From positions 1 through 64,000 of the forward strand of contig JAIBAX010000020.1 of NCBI GenBank assembly GCA_019694955.1: a DNA stretch of 64,000 bases, read 5' to 3'. A program made the position numbers and the translations under genes. Positions 45,297 through 53,981 of the stretch are shown here, piece by piece (the first letter of the stretch is position 1; each line of letters begins with the position of its first letter). The notes beneath the pieces are model-generated. The model was given only the letters and a program-made list of their open reading frames with translations, was not told where the DNA came from and searched no databases. This DNA is from Chitinophagales bacterium. Lineage in GTDB: Bacteria; Bacteroidota; Bacteroidia; Chitinophagales; JADIYW01.

Positions 45297-47846
45297 ATGA
45301 TGAGGTCATTTTTCTGTGTTCTATTATTTTCACTTTCATTAACCCTATTCGGTCAAACGGCTGAATCCTTCTTTAACAAAGGACTTACCAAGCTCAACAA
45401 CAGTGATTTTCTAGGTGCTATTAAGGATTTTGACAAAGCCATACAAGCCAACCCAAAATATGCAGAAGCCTATACGAATCGTGGAAATGCAAAAAATGCT
45501 ATCAACGATGCCGCCGGAGCATTGGTGGATTATGATAAAGCCATCGAATTAAATCCCAAGAATCCAATAGCTTTCAACCAAAGAGGCAATATCTACAAAA
45601 ATATGGGCAAATATCAGGAAGCTATCAAAGATTTCGACCAATCTATTTCCCTCAAACCTGATTATGCAGAATCCTTTAACAACAGAGGTGTTTGCAAGCT
45701 AAACCTTAAAGACTACAACGGCGCGCTGGCAGACTTCACGAAAGCAATAGATACAAAGGCGGATTTTTCCGACGCTTATAATAATAGAGGTGTTTGCAAA
45801 ACCATTATGAAAGATTATACGGGATCAATTATTGATTACGACAAAGCCATAGAAATCAATCCAAAATATGCAGAAGCTTATAATAACCGTGGAGTTTCCA
45901 AAAAGAATAACAAAGATATCTCCGGTGCTGTCTTCGACTTCGACAAGGCCATTTCTTTGAATGCCGAATTTACAAAAGCATATTATAACCGAGGCGTCTC
46001 TAGAAGTTTGCTAGGCGACAACCTAACAGCCATTACCGATTTCGACAAAGCATTGGCACTTAACAATAATTATGCGGAGGCATATATCGGAAGAGGTAAC
46101 GCCTACCGAACTACCAATAACTACGACAATGCGTTAACTGACTATAATAAAGCAATTTCCATCAACCCAAACTTCTCTGAAGGCTTCTATGGCAGAGGAA
46201 TAGTACAGCTTCAAAAAAACCACTTAGAAGAGGCTATTATTGACTTCAACAAAGCAATTTCCTTGAACGCCGCTTACGCAGAAGCATACGAGGGAAAAGG
46301 TGAGGCAGAAAGATTAAACAAAAACTATCCAACCGCCATACAAGACTATTCCAAAGCCATCGAACTCAATAAAGATGCATCAAATGCATTTACAGGAAGA
46401 GGATTATCCTACCAGTCTTTGGGTGATTTCGAAAGTGGAAAAAAAGATTTTGAACAAGCTGTAACCTTAAATAATAAAAATGCAACAGCATATAACGGCT
46501 TGGGAGAGTGTATGGTAAGTCTGAAAGATATCCCAAATGCTATCACACAATTTTCCAATGCTGTAAACATTAATCCTTCTTATACGCAAGCTTGGTACAA
46601 TAGAGGGGCAGCAAAAAATGTACTCAAAGACTATAAAAATGCTATTCCCGATTTTGACAAAGCAACCGCCTTCAATCCATCTTTTACGGAAGCCTTTTAT
46701 CAGAGAGGGTATTCCCGACTAAACTTAAAAGATTATAATGCTGCTATGGTGGATTTTAGCAAAACGATTGAACTTAACCCAAAACATATAGATGCATATA
46801 TTGGGCGTGGAAAGGCAAAAGCTTCAACTGCCGATAATGCTGGCGCTATTGCCGATTTCTCGAAAGCCATCGCCCTGGATCCGCAAAAATCTACTGCCTA
46901 TTCCGGCAGAGGTTATGCCCATTACAACCTAAAAGAAGATGCCAAAGCACTTACAGATTTTAACAAAGCACTCGAATTAGACCCAAAATCTTCCGAAGCC
47001 TTTAACGGGAAAGGCTATGTTCAAATTCGTTCTAATGAATTAGAAAATGCTATTTCCAATTTCAATCAGGCACTTTCGACACAACCGGAATATGCAGAAG
47101 CCTATAATGGAAGGGGCACCTGTAATAGTTTAAAGACGAATTATGATGCTGCCATAATAGATTTCTCCAAAGCCATCGAACTCGACAAAGAATACAGCGA
47201 CGCCTACAATGGTAGAGGTATTTCGCATTTCAGCAAAGGCAACGACTCCTTATCTATCATAGATTTCGATGCGGCACTCAAACTTAATCCTACCAACGCA
47301 AAAGCCTTCAACAATCGTGGCATTGCTAAAAGCAATCTAGGCGATGAAAAAGAGGCACGCAAAGACTTCACCAAAGCCATTGAATTGGATCCTAATTTCG
47401 TAGAAGCATACACCAACAGAGCCTATTCACGCTATTTTATGGGCGACAGCAAAGGTGCCATCACCGATTGCAACAAAGCATTGGAAATAGATCCCCTATA
47501 CGTAAATGCCTTATTGAATAGAGGTATGGCGCATGTGTACAGTTATGATTTTGAGTTGGCATTGGTAGATTTAGACAAAGCCATCAGCCTCAACCCCAAT
47601 ATTCCGGAAGCATATACCTTTCGTGGCAATGCGAAAGAAGGTTTGAAAGATTGGCAGGGTGCCATTGCCGACCACAATCAGTGCATTGCCCTAAAACCAG
47701 ATTATGGAGAAGCCTACTACAACCGTGGATATACAAAAACTAAAGCAGACGATATGGAAGGTGCTTGTGAAGATTTTAGAAAAGCGTTGGAATTGGGATT
47801 TACACAAGCCATTCCGGAGATTAAGAAATTTTGCAAGTCGAAATAA
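45297..47846 (+). CDS. secreted protein with about 24 TPR repeats
   Basis: The 849-residue product has a signal peptide (M-M-R-S-F-F-C-V-L-L, cleavage near L-F-G-Q, residue 20). The rest is a nearly unbroken array of about 24 tetratricopeptide repeats of 34 residues, with the pattern A-I-x-D-F-D-K-A-I-x-L-N-P-x-x-A-E-A-Y-x-N-R-G. Many repeats are very alike, suggesting recent expansion. TPR superhelices bind other proteins or peptides. It could be periplasmic; there is no sorting domain or lipobox. The last repeat ends in A-C-E-D-F-R-K-A-L-E-L-G, a common cap. It stands alone on its transcript. The partner is unknown. Confidence 0.9.
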   Translation: MMRSFFCVLLFSLSLTLFGQTAESFFNKGLTKLNNSDFLGAIKDFDKAIQANPKYAEAYTNRGNAKNAINDAAGALVDYDKAIELNPKNPIAFNQRGNIYKNMGKYQEAIKDFDQSISLKPDYAESFNNRGVCKLNLKDYNGALADFTKAIDTKADFSDAYNNRGVCKTIMKDYTGSIIDYDKAIEINPKYAEAYNNRGVSKKNNKDISGAVFDFDKAISLNAEFTKAYYNRGVSRSLLGDNLTAITDFDKALALNNNYAEAYIGRGNAYRTTNNYDNALTDYNKAISINPNFSEGFYGRGIVQLQKNHLEEAIIDFNKAISLNAAYAEAYEGKGEAERLNKNYPTAIQDYSKAIELNKDASNAFTGRGLSYQSLGDFESGKKDFEQAVTLNNKNATAYNGLGECMVSLKDIPNAITQFSNAVNINPSYTQAWYNRGAAKNVLKDYKNAIPDFDKATAFNPSFTEAFYQRGYSRLNLKDYNAAMVDFSKTIELNPKHIDAYIGRGKAKASTADNAGAIADFSKAIALDPQKSTAYSGRGYAHYNLKEDAKALTDFNKALELDPKSSEAFNGKGYVQIRSNELENAISNFNQALSTQPEYAEAYNGRGTCNSLKTNYDAAIIDFSKAIELDKEYSDAYNGRGISHFSKGNDSLSIIDFDAALKLNPTNAKAFNNRGIAKSNLGDEKEARKDFTKAIELDPNFVEAYTNRAYSRYFMGDSKGAITDCNKALEIDPLYVNALLNRGMAHVYSYDFELALVDLDKAISLNPNIPEAYTFRGNAKEGLKDWQGAIADHNQCIALKPDYGEAYYNRGYTKTKADDMEGACEDFRKALELGFTQAIPEIKKFCKSK

Positions 47847-47848
47847 AA

Positions 47849-47928
47849 TCAGGGTGTGCCCACTCGTAAACTTCGGGGTCGGGCTTTCCGCTTATACAAG
47901 GTAACGCTACAATCCCGCACACAGGGGA
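47849..47928. repeat. intergenic repeat, distant relative of copies A and B
   Basis: Just after the TPR gene, a GC-richer patch with GGTCGGGCTTTCCGC, ACAAGGTAACGCTACAATCC and CGCACACAGG. The GTCGGGCTTTC part resembles copy A, and the ACAAGGT...ATCC order resembles both copies, with more divergence. Confidence 0.45.
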
Positions 47929-48036
47929 AATGGATGTCTTGAAAAACATAGTATTATTGTACATTTATTGGAAAAAAATAGGATAGACTATATTGCCCTT
48001 TTTTAATATATTTGCATATATAACAAAACTATATTA

Positions 48037-48264
48037 ATGGGATTACAATTAATACAAGATGGCAAAGGGAAAACTACGGGTATTTATATCCCAATTAGCA
48101 TATGGAAAAAATTGAAAAAACAATATAAAGACCTCGAGGCACTTGAACATGAACCTAAAGAACAAATATTATCAGAAATCAAAGAAGCATTGATGGAATT
48201 GAAATTAGTAGAACAAGGTCTATTAAAAGCACGACCAGCACAAGAATTATTGGACGAACTTTGA
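48037..48264 (+). CDS. antitoxin-like protein of a RelE-type module
   Basis: The 75-residue protein starts M-G-L-Q-L-I-Q-D-G-K-G-K-T-T-G-I-Y-I-P, a short strand region with the 'G-x-x-T-G-V-x-I-P' look of several small Bacteroidota and cyanobacterial antitoxins. A long helix rich in Glu and Lys follows. A RelE-like toxin gene starts 53 bases downstream on the same strand. Confidence 0.7.
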   Translation: MGLQLIQDGKGKTTGIYIPISIWKKLKKQYKDLEALEHEPKEQILSEIKEALMELKLVEQGLLKARPAQELLDEL

Positions 48265-48317
48265 ACCTCATTTTAGGTATTACTATAAAGACTTACATTG
48301 CCTCCAAATAATATCGA

Positions 48318-48644
48318 ATGAGTTATCATATATCTACAATATCCGTTTTTGATAAACAAGCCAAAAAATTAGCAAAGCGATATCCATCATTAAAGAAAGA
48401 TTTATCTTTATTGATAGAACATCTTAAAGAAAAACCAGATTATGGAACACCATTGGGCAATCATTTTTATAAGATAAGAATAACGATAAGTTCACTAGGA
48501 AAAGGAAAATCAGGAGGGGCACGCATAATTACATACGTTAAAGTGGTGGAAACTACTGTTTATCTTGTTTCAATATATAATAAATCTCAAAAAAGTACCA
48601 TCACAACTCAAGAACTCAAAGAAATATTTGAACATATACCATAA
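48318..48644 (+). CDS. RelE/ParE-like toxin
   Basis: The 108-residue basic protein shows the RelE/ParE plan: F-D-K-Q-A-K-K-L-A-K-R-Y-P-S-L-K-K-D-L helices, then H-F-Y-K-I-R-I, G-K-S-G-G-A-R-I-I-T-Y and V-Y-L-V-S-I-Y-N-K-S strands. K-S-G-G-A-R-I-I in place of the usual K-x-x-R-x-x-Y is the characteristic HigB-2/RelE variant. It probably cleaves mRNA on ribosomes. It looks intact, with the antitoxin immediately upstream. Confidence 0.8.
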   Translation: MSYHISTISVFDKQAKKLAKRYPSLKKDLSLLIEHLKEKPDYGTPLGNHFYKIRITISSLGKGKSGGARIITYVKVVETTVYLVSIYNKSQKSTITTQELKEIFEHIP

Positions 48645-48730
48645 TGCAAAAGTAATTTCTTTATTTCGTTAAAATTATCAACAAGGACATCCTTGTATTT
48701 CTTTTATTCCGAAATTTACTTTATTTATTT

Positions 48731-50086
48731 ATGAGTAAAACGAAAACAGTATTCATCTGCCAAAATTGTGGCACCAACTCACCCAAATGGATGGGAAAAT
48801 GTCCGGGTTGTGAGGAATGGAATACCATGGTCGAAGAAATCATCACCAAGGAACCTGCCAACTCCATCAACCAAATCATCCCAACAGAAAAACCTAAACC
48901 CATACTGCTGGAAGAGGTTGAAAGCATCCAACTCAAAAGAATTACTACCGACGACCCGGAATTTAATAGGGTACTAGGTGGCGGTATTGTACCGGGTTCA
49001 GTAGTATTAATAGGTGGCGACCCCGGCATCGGCAAATCCACCTTGTTAATACAAATCGCCATGAAGACGTATGGCAAAAAATTCCTATACGTCTCCGGTG
49101 AAGAAAGCGAGCAACAAATAAAACTCAGAGCAGAAAGAATTGGTGGCAAGAACAAAGAAGTTTATGTTTACACCGAAACGACAGTAGAAACCATCATTCA
49201 ACAAGCCGACCATATACATCCGGATATCATCATCATCGACTCCATACAAACCATTCAAACCCAACGAGTGGAATCGGCAATGGGTAGTGTATCTCAAATT
49301 CGCGAAACGGCAGGCATCATTCAACAATATGCGAAAAAAAGAAATATACCCACCTTCATCATTGGGCATATTACAAAAGAAGGATATATCGCTGGACCAA
49401 AGGTATTGGAACACATCGTTGATACTGTCCTACAATTTGAGGGAGACAGAAATTATACTTACAGAATTCTAAGGACATTGAAAAATAGGTTCGGCTCCGC
49501 TTCTGAATTGGGCATTTACGAAATGCGTGGTGAAGGTATGCGCCCCGTTCTCAATCCCTCAGAAATGCTGATAACCAGTCGTGAAGAACCCGTTTCCGGC
49601 GTAGCAATAGCCACCACCATGGAAGGAATGCGCGCCTTACTGGTTGAAGTCCAGGCATTGGTAACACCTTCCGTATTTGGCACACCACAACGCTCCTCCA
49701 ATGGCTTCGACAGTAAGCGATTAAATATGATTCTCGCCGTCCTAGAAAAACGCTGTGGCTTTTACTTTGGCACAAAAGACGTTTTCCTCAACATCGCCGG
49801 CGGTATACGTGTAGATGATCCCGCCACCGATTTGGCAGTGGTTGCCGCCTTATTGTCTTCCTTTCAGGACATTCCAATAAAGGAAGATGTTTGCTTTGCT
49901 GGAGAAATTGGACTATCAGGAGAAGTAAGGGCCGTTAACAGAATTGAACAAAGACTGGGAGAAGCGGAAAAATTGGGTTATAAAAACTTTTTTCTTTCCA
50001 AATATAATCCCAAGCAACAACCTAAATCCAGCCAACTGACTTACCTTAGAAAGGTGGAAGATATTGTAAACAAGTTATTCAACTGA
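48731..50086 (+). CDS. radA: DNA repair protein RadA
   Basis: Branch-migration helicase-like protein acting with RecA in recombination. The 451 residues have the N-terminal zinc finger C-x2-C...C-x2-C (Cys10, 13, 24, 27), a RecA-like ATPase with Walker A G-G-D-P-G-I-G-K-S-T (about 95-104), the RadA-specific K-N-R-F-G motif (about 250-254), and a Lon-protease-like C-terminal domain (about 285-451) lacking catalytic residues. The ComF-like gene overlaps its stop by one base (TGATG). Confidence 0.97.
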   Translation: MSKTKTVFICQNCGTNSPKWMGKCPGCEEWNTMVEEIITKEPANSINQIIPTEKPKPILLEEVESIQLKRITTDDPEFNRVLGGGIVPGSVVLIGGDPGIGKSTLLIQIAMKTYGKKFLYVSGEESEQQIKLRAERIGGKNKEVYVYTETTVETIIQQADHIHPDIIIIDSIQTIQTQRVESAMGSVSQIRETAGIIQQYAKKRNIPTFIIGHITKEGYIAGPKVLEHIVDTVLQFEGDRNYTYRILRTLKNRFGSASELGIYEMRGEGMRPVLNPSEMLITSREEPVSGVAIATTMEGMRALLVEVQALVTPSVFGTPQRSSNGFDSKRLNMILAVLEKRCGFYFGTKDVFLNIAGGIRVDDPATDLAVVAALLSSFQDIPIKEDVCFAGEIGLSGEVRAVNRIEQRLGEAEKLGYKNFFLSKYNPKQQPKSSQLTYLRKVEDIVNKLFN

Positions 50087-50790
50087 TGAGAAAGGCTTGG
50101 GACTTTGTTAGGGATAGCTTAACTGCTGTATTTTTCCCAGAAAACTGCTGCGGTTGCGGTGAAGGGTTAATGAAAAATGAAGCACACTTGTGTTTGAATT
50201 GCCTACATCAATTGCCCTATACAAACTTTGAAAATGATGTCGATAATCCTGCCAATAAACTATTTCATGGGCGGTTTCCATTTGCTGGTGGAACGTCATG
50301 GCTTTATTTCTCAAAGTCCGGCATCGTTCAATCCGTATTGCATGAGTTAAAGTATCATCAGAAACCGGAATTAGGGATCTGGTTAGGAGAAAAAATGGGC
50401 GCACATCTCTCTAAATGGATAACAGAACAACAAATTGATGTTGTACTTCCTGTTCCTTTGCATCCGAAAAAAGAAAGATTAAGAGGCTATAACCAGTCCG
50501 GATTATTAGCTGAATCTATCGCCAAAACCAATCACCTGCGTTATTCCCCAAATGTTCTGGAAAGGAAATCATTTACCGACTCGCAAACAAAAAAATCCAG
50601 GATTGACCGTTGGGAAAATGTTGCAGATATGTTTCACCTGAATGACGCACAAGCTTTACAAAATAAGCACGTACTATTGATAGATGATGTGCTCACCACC
50701 GGGGCAACCATAGAAGCATGCGCCATTGCCCTAAAAGATGTCCCCGAAATAAAGCTATCTTTTGCAACATTGGCCATAGCCACAAATTAA
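50086..50790 (+). CDS. comF: ComF family phosphoribosyltransferase-like protein
   Basis: The 234-residue protein has a Cys-rich N-terminus that likely binds zinc (C-C-G-C at 21-24 and C-L-N-C at 36-39), and a PRTase-like domain with V-L-P-V-P-L-H (about 120) and the PRPP-binding loop V-L-L-I-D-D-V-L-T-T-G-A-T (about 196-208). The R-x-R-G-Y-N-Q motif (R-L-R-G-Y-N-Q) is typical of ComF/GntX. In naturally competent bacteria ComF is needed for DNA uptake; in others its role is uncertain. The ATG overlaps the radA stop, so the two are translationally coupled. Confidence 0.9.
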   Translation: MRKAWDFVRDSLTAVFFPENCCGCGEGLMKNEAHLCLNCLHQLPYTNFENDVDNPANKLFHGRFPFAGGTSWLYFSKSGIVQSVLHELKYHQKPELGIWLGEKMGAHLSKWITEQQIDVVLPVPLHPKKERLRGYNQSGLLAESIAKTNHLRYSPNVLERKSFTDSQTKKSRIDRWENVADMFHLNDAQALQNKHVLLIDDVLTTGATIEACAIALKDVPEIKLSFATLAIATN

Positions 50791-50820
50791 CCTTTGCATT
50801 TAAAGGATAAATCTCTCTTT

Positions 50821-50864
50821 TTTAACCGCAAAAGCGCTAAGAATACGCCAAGGGCGCAGAGAAA
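50821..50864. repeat. degenerate intergenic repeat
   Basis: TTTAACCGCAAAAGCG, then AAGAATACGCC and AAGGGCGCAGAGAAA form three spaced CGC-A(A/G)A(G) units. I recall well-preserved versions (aaccgcaaag, acgcaaag, ggcgcaaag in a row) between genes in many Bacteroidota genomes. This looks like an old copy. Confidence 0.45.
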
Positions 50865-50900
50865 ATTCTATTCATATGCCTACACTGAAACGTGAATAGA

Positions 50901-52190
50901 TTACTTAAACACCTTTTCCAATTGCATGCCACGAGAGCCTTTTACCAATACAATAGCATCTTTACTTTCTACGGATGTTAACCACGCTTTTACCTCTGCA
51001 TAAGATCTAAACCATTTAAATTGTGTTGGTCGTGATGTCTCTTTATAAATCTCTCCGACCAAGATTACCTCATCAAAATCGCAAGTGGTCAATTGATCAA
51101 CAATAGCTTGGTGTTCTGATTGTGCCGCATCACCTAATTCCCACATATCGCCTAAAACCACCCATTTTTTGGACTTCTGCAATTCACTAAAATACTTGAT
51201 GGCATGCGCAACACTGGTAGGATTAGCATTATATGCATCGAAGATGACTTCTCTGCCATCCATAATTTCTACCTGAGATCTGTTATTATCCGGTTTATAG
51301 GTTGTTAGCGCATCTGCAACATCTTGCAGTGGAATATTCATAAAAAAACCTATTGCTGCGGCAGAAAGTATATTTAAAAAATTGTACTCGCCAATTAAAT
51401 GCGTTTGAATTTCAATAGCTTCCTGTTCAAAATAAAGCATACATTCCACAAAGGGTTGAACAGAAAGGATCTTGCCATGTACTTCTTCAAGTTTATCTCC
51501 ATAAAACCAAGTATGTACAGCAGCATGCTTCGCCATTTCGCGCAAAACTTCTACATTTTGGTTGACGAATGCCATCCCTTTACGTTTTGCCAAATAGGTG
51601 AACATCTCCCCTTTTCCCTTTTTTATTCCTTCAACACCACCAAAACCTTCCAGATGTGCTTTTCCAATACTGGTAATTAACCCATAGTCGGGTTCTGCTA
51701 TCTCACATAAGGCTGCTATCTCACCCTGATGATTGGCGCCCATCTCGATTACGGCAACTTCAATATCCTTGTCCCAGGCGAGGATAGTTAATGGAACACC
51801 TATATGGTTGTTAAAATTGCCTTGGGTAGCATATGTCCTATACTTTTTTGACAATACACGTGTTACCAGTTCTTTGCAAGTAGTCTTTCCATTCGACCCT
51901 GTTATGGCAAACACCTTTACTTGTGGGCATTGTCTTCGATGATAATTTGCTAGTTGTTGAAGTGTTTGTAAAACATCTTCCACTAAAATCGCACCATCCA
52001 TTACAACCGAAGGATTATCCACTACTGCTAGAGAAGCCCCATTTTGCAGGGCTTGCGCTGCAAATTGATTGCCGTCAAAATTATCTCCTTTTAGTGCAAA
52101 GTAAATATTCCCAGTCTGTATTTTTCTGGTATCCGTACACACCCCGGTCGATTGAAGGTATCGTTGATATAGTTCTTGTAATTCCATCAT
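50901..52190 (-). CDS. murF: UDP-N-acetylmuramoyl-tripeptide--D-Ala-D-Ala ligase
   Basis: ATP-dependent ligase adding D-Ala-D-Ala to the peptidoglycan precursor in the cytoplasm. The 429 residues contain the Mur N-terminal domain with C-T-D-T-R-K-I and A-L-K-G-D-N-F-D-G, the ATP loop A-I-T-G-S-N-G-K-T-T (about 94-103), the M-G-A-N-H-Q-G-E-I segment, and Y-N-A-N-P-T-S and L-G-D-M-W-E-L-G in the C-terminal domain. Two adjacent ATG codons open the gene. It lies directly downstream of gldJ but a terminator hairpin separates them. Confidence 0.95.
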   Translation of the reverse strand: MMELQELYQRYLQSTGVCTDTRKIQTGNIYFALKGDNFDGNQFAAQALQNGASLAVVDNPSVVMDGAILVEDVLQTLQQLANYHRRQCPQVKVFAITGSNGKTTCKELVTRVLSKKYRTYATQGNFNNHIGVPLTILAWDKDIEVAVIEMGANHQGEIAALCEIAEPDYGLITSIGKAHLEGFGGVEGIKKGKGEMFTYLAKRKGMAFVNQNVEVLREMAKHAAVHTWFYGDKLEEVHGKILSVQPFVECMLYFEQEAIEIQTHLIGEYNFLNILSAAAIGFFMNIPLQDVADALTTYKPDNNRSQVEIMDGREVIFDAYNANPTSVAHAIKYFSELQKSKKWVVLGDMWELGDAAQSEHQAIVDQLTTCDFDEVILVGEIYKETSRPTQFKWFRSYAEVKAWLTSVESKDAIVLVKGSRGMQLEKVFK

Positions 52191-52203
52191 ACAAAAATAA
52201 AAA

Positions 52204-52229
52204 AAGCCCCGACAAAAAAGTCGAGGCTT
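52204..52229 (-). terminator. rho-independent terminator after gldJ
   Basis: A 10-bp stem (AAGCCTCGAC / GTCGGGGCTT on the minus strand, one G-U pair) with a 6-base loop is followed on that strand by a T-run. It lies between gldJ and murF, so murF may depend on readthrough or its own promoter. Confidence 0.85.
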
Positions 52230-52256
52230 TGTATTTATAGGGAAAAACCTTCGTGA

Positions 52257-53762
52257 TTATTTTCTAGATTTTGCATTTTTAGCAGAAATCTTCTTTGACT
52301 CTTTAAATTGATTACCACTCTTTCCGTTCATAGAAGTACTGGCACTACCCATTCTGTCCATTGCACAACGGAAACCGATTTGGTTAGAAGACTGATCTTC
52401 ATTTAAGAACCTTCTAGACCCTGGTGACAACCAGAAAGCTCTATCATTCCAGCTACCACCTTTATAAACTCTTGCTTTATCACTAACAAGTGAAGATACG
52501 CCGTAGTTATATGATACTTCAGAAGCAGAGTCACCATCGATGTAGTCTTTGGCATAAGCACTTCTATAGTTTCTTCTTTCTCCAATTTCCTCTTGTGGTT
52601 GAACTTCATATTTAATTCTACCCATGCTATCTTTAGGTGCTAAAGTTCCATCCTCATTCAGTACCGGCTTCATGAATACGTTACCACGATATGGGTTTAA
52701 ATCTTGGAAATCGGCTAATGTCAGCGGTCTGTAAACATCTTCAACCCACTCAGAAACGTTACCTGCCATATTGAACAATCCGAAATCGTTCGGTATATTT
52801 GAATACACATCAGCAGTAATCATTGCATTATCATTCAAAGCACCTGCTACCCCTGCATAGTCACCATCGCCTCTTTTGAAGTTTGCTAAGAAGTCACCTT
52901 GCGTTTTAGTATGTTTTTGATAACGTAATGTAGAACCATCCCAAGGATAAATACGACGATTGGTTACCAATTCTTCTCCTTCAACAGGTACTGTACCTTT
53001 AAGTGCCAATGCCGCAAATTCCCATTCTGCTTCTGTTGGGAGGCGATAGTCTGGCAACATAATACCATCTGACATGTTTACATTGCGTTGACCAGAACCG
53101 TTAGGATTGAGGTCTTCTTTCATTTTCTTAGCAGTTCCTTGATATTGACCAGCTAAGTATGCATCTGTGTTAAAGTTTTCTTCATTTACTTGAGATGTGT
53201 TCATTTCAAGATATTGGTTCTTCACCAACAACATTTCATTCACACGGTCGGAACGCCACTTGCAGTATTCTGTAGCTTGTAACCAAGTAACACCCACTAC
53301 AGGATAGTAGTTATATGAAGGATGGCGTAAGTAGTATTCTACATATGGTTCATTGTACGCCAATTCATCTCTCCAACACAATGTATCAGGAAGTACAGAT
53401 CTTAAGATTTCAGGATGCTCAGCACCGAATACTCTTTCTGTCCAATAAATATACTCGCGATAGTGAACATTGGCTACTTCTGTTTCGTCCATATAGAATG
53501 AGTTCACAGAGACCTTTCTAGGTATATTATTATACTCATAAGTCACATCCTGTTCTGTAATACCCATAGCAAAGGTACCACCTTCAATAAATACAAGATT
53601 AGGACCGGTAATCTGTCCCTTATCATCGGCAACTTCAAATCCACCCCATTTAGGGTCATTATAGCCCCATCCTGTGGTAGAAGATTTGTCTTTACTGCCT
53701 TTACAGCCTGCAAAAATAAATGCTACTGCCGCTGCCTGAACAATTGTTTTCCTGATATTCAT
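52257..53762 (-). CDS. gldJ: gliding motility/T9SS lipoprotein GldJ
   Basis: Outer-membrane-associated lipoprotein needed for gliding and for stability of GldK and the T9SS in Flavobacterium. The 501 residues begin M-N-I-R-K-T-I-V with lipobox F-A-G-C, then the characteristic T-T-G-W-G-Y-N-D-P-K-W-G-G-F-E. A formylglycine-generating-enzyme-like (sulfatase-modifying factor) domain follows: F-I-E-G-G-T-F-A-M-G, F-Y-M-D-E-T-E-V-A-N, G-V-T-W-L-Q-A-T-E-Y-C, R-L-P-T-E-A-E-W-E, N-V-S-E-W-V and G-G-S-W-N-D-R. I chose GldJ over GldK by the N-terminal motif, length and the adjacent porU-porV, as in Flavobacterium. ATG at 53762 gives the lipoprotein signal. Confidence 0.93.
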   Translation of the reverse strand: MNIRKTIVQAAAVAFIFAGCKGSKDKSSTTGWGYNDPKWGGFEVADDKGQITGPNLVFIEGGTFAMGITEQDVTYEYNNIPRKVSVNSFYMDETEVANVHYREYIYWTERVFGAEHPEILRSVLPDTLCWRDELAYNEPYVEYYLRHPSYNYYPVVGVTWLQATEYCKWRSDRVNEMLLVKNQYLEMNTSQVNEENFNTDAYLAGQYQGTAKKMKEDLNPNGSGQRNVNMSDGIMLPDYRLPTEAEWEFAALALKGTVPVEGEELVTNRRIYPWDGSTLRYQKHTKTQGDFLANFKRGDGDYAGVAGALNDNAMITADVYSNIPNDFGLFNMAGNVSEWVEDVYRPLTLADFQDLNPYRGNVFMKPVLNEDGTLAPKDSMGRIKYEVQPQEEIGERRNYRSAYAKDYIDGDSASEVSYNYGVSSLVSDKARVYKGGSWNDRAFWLSPGSRRFLNEDQSSNQIGFRCAMDRMGSASTSMNGKSGNQFKESKKISAKNAKSRK

Positions 53763-53797
53763 ACTATTATCCCTATATAGTTTTGTATTTGAACTTC

Positions 53798-53828
53798 CAA
53801 AGATAGTGTTCAACTTTCAATTTTCAAA
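53798..53828 (-). promoter_or_regulatory. promoter of gldJ
   Basis: On the minus strand TTTG (53825-53828) is followed after exactly 19 bases by TATCTTTG (53798-53805). Both match the Bacteroidota -33/-7 consensus with the correct spacing, and the ATG is 35 bases downstream. It is the best promoter match in the window. Confidence 0.7.
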
Positions 53829-53981
53829 ATAAAAAATTGATTTTTGAACTTTTATGCAACCTTAAGAACGTTTTTTTTATCTCCTTATTGTAATTAAACT
53901 ATTATTCTTTCGTTTTGTTGTAAGGTAAGTTGTAATTTTACCACTAAATTTCTATTCTCAGAACACAAAACAATATCAAAA

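Noticed and set aside
45360-47840. Direct repeats with a period of about 102 bases, CRISPR-like at first sight
   Set aside because: The period equals 34 codons and encodes TPR units in one continuous frame; there are no spacers.
52257-53762. Call as GldK or as a sulfatase-modifying enzyme
   Set aside because: The T-T-G-W-G-Y-N-D segment, the length and the adjacent porU-porV favour GldJ; GldK would lie with gldL, gldM and gldN.
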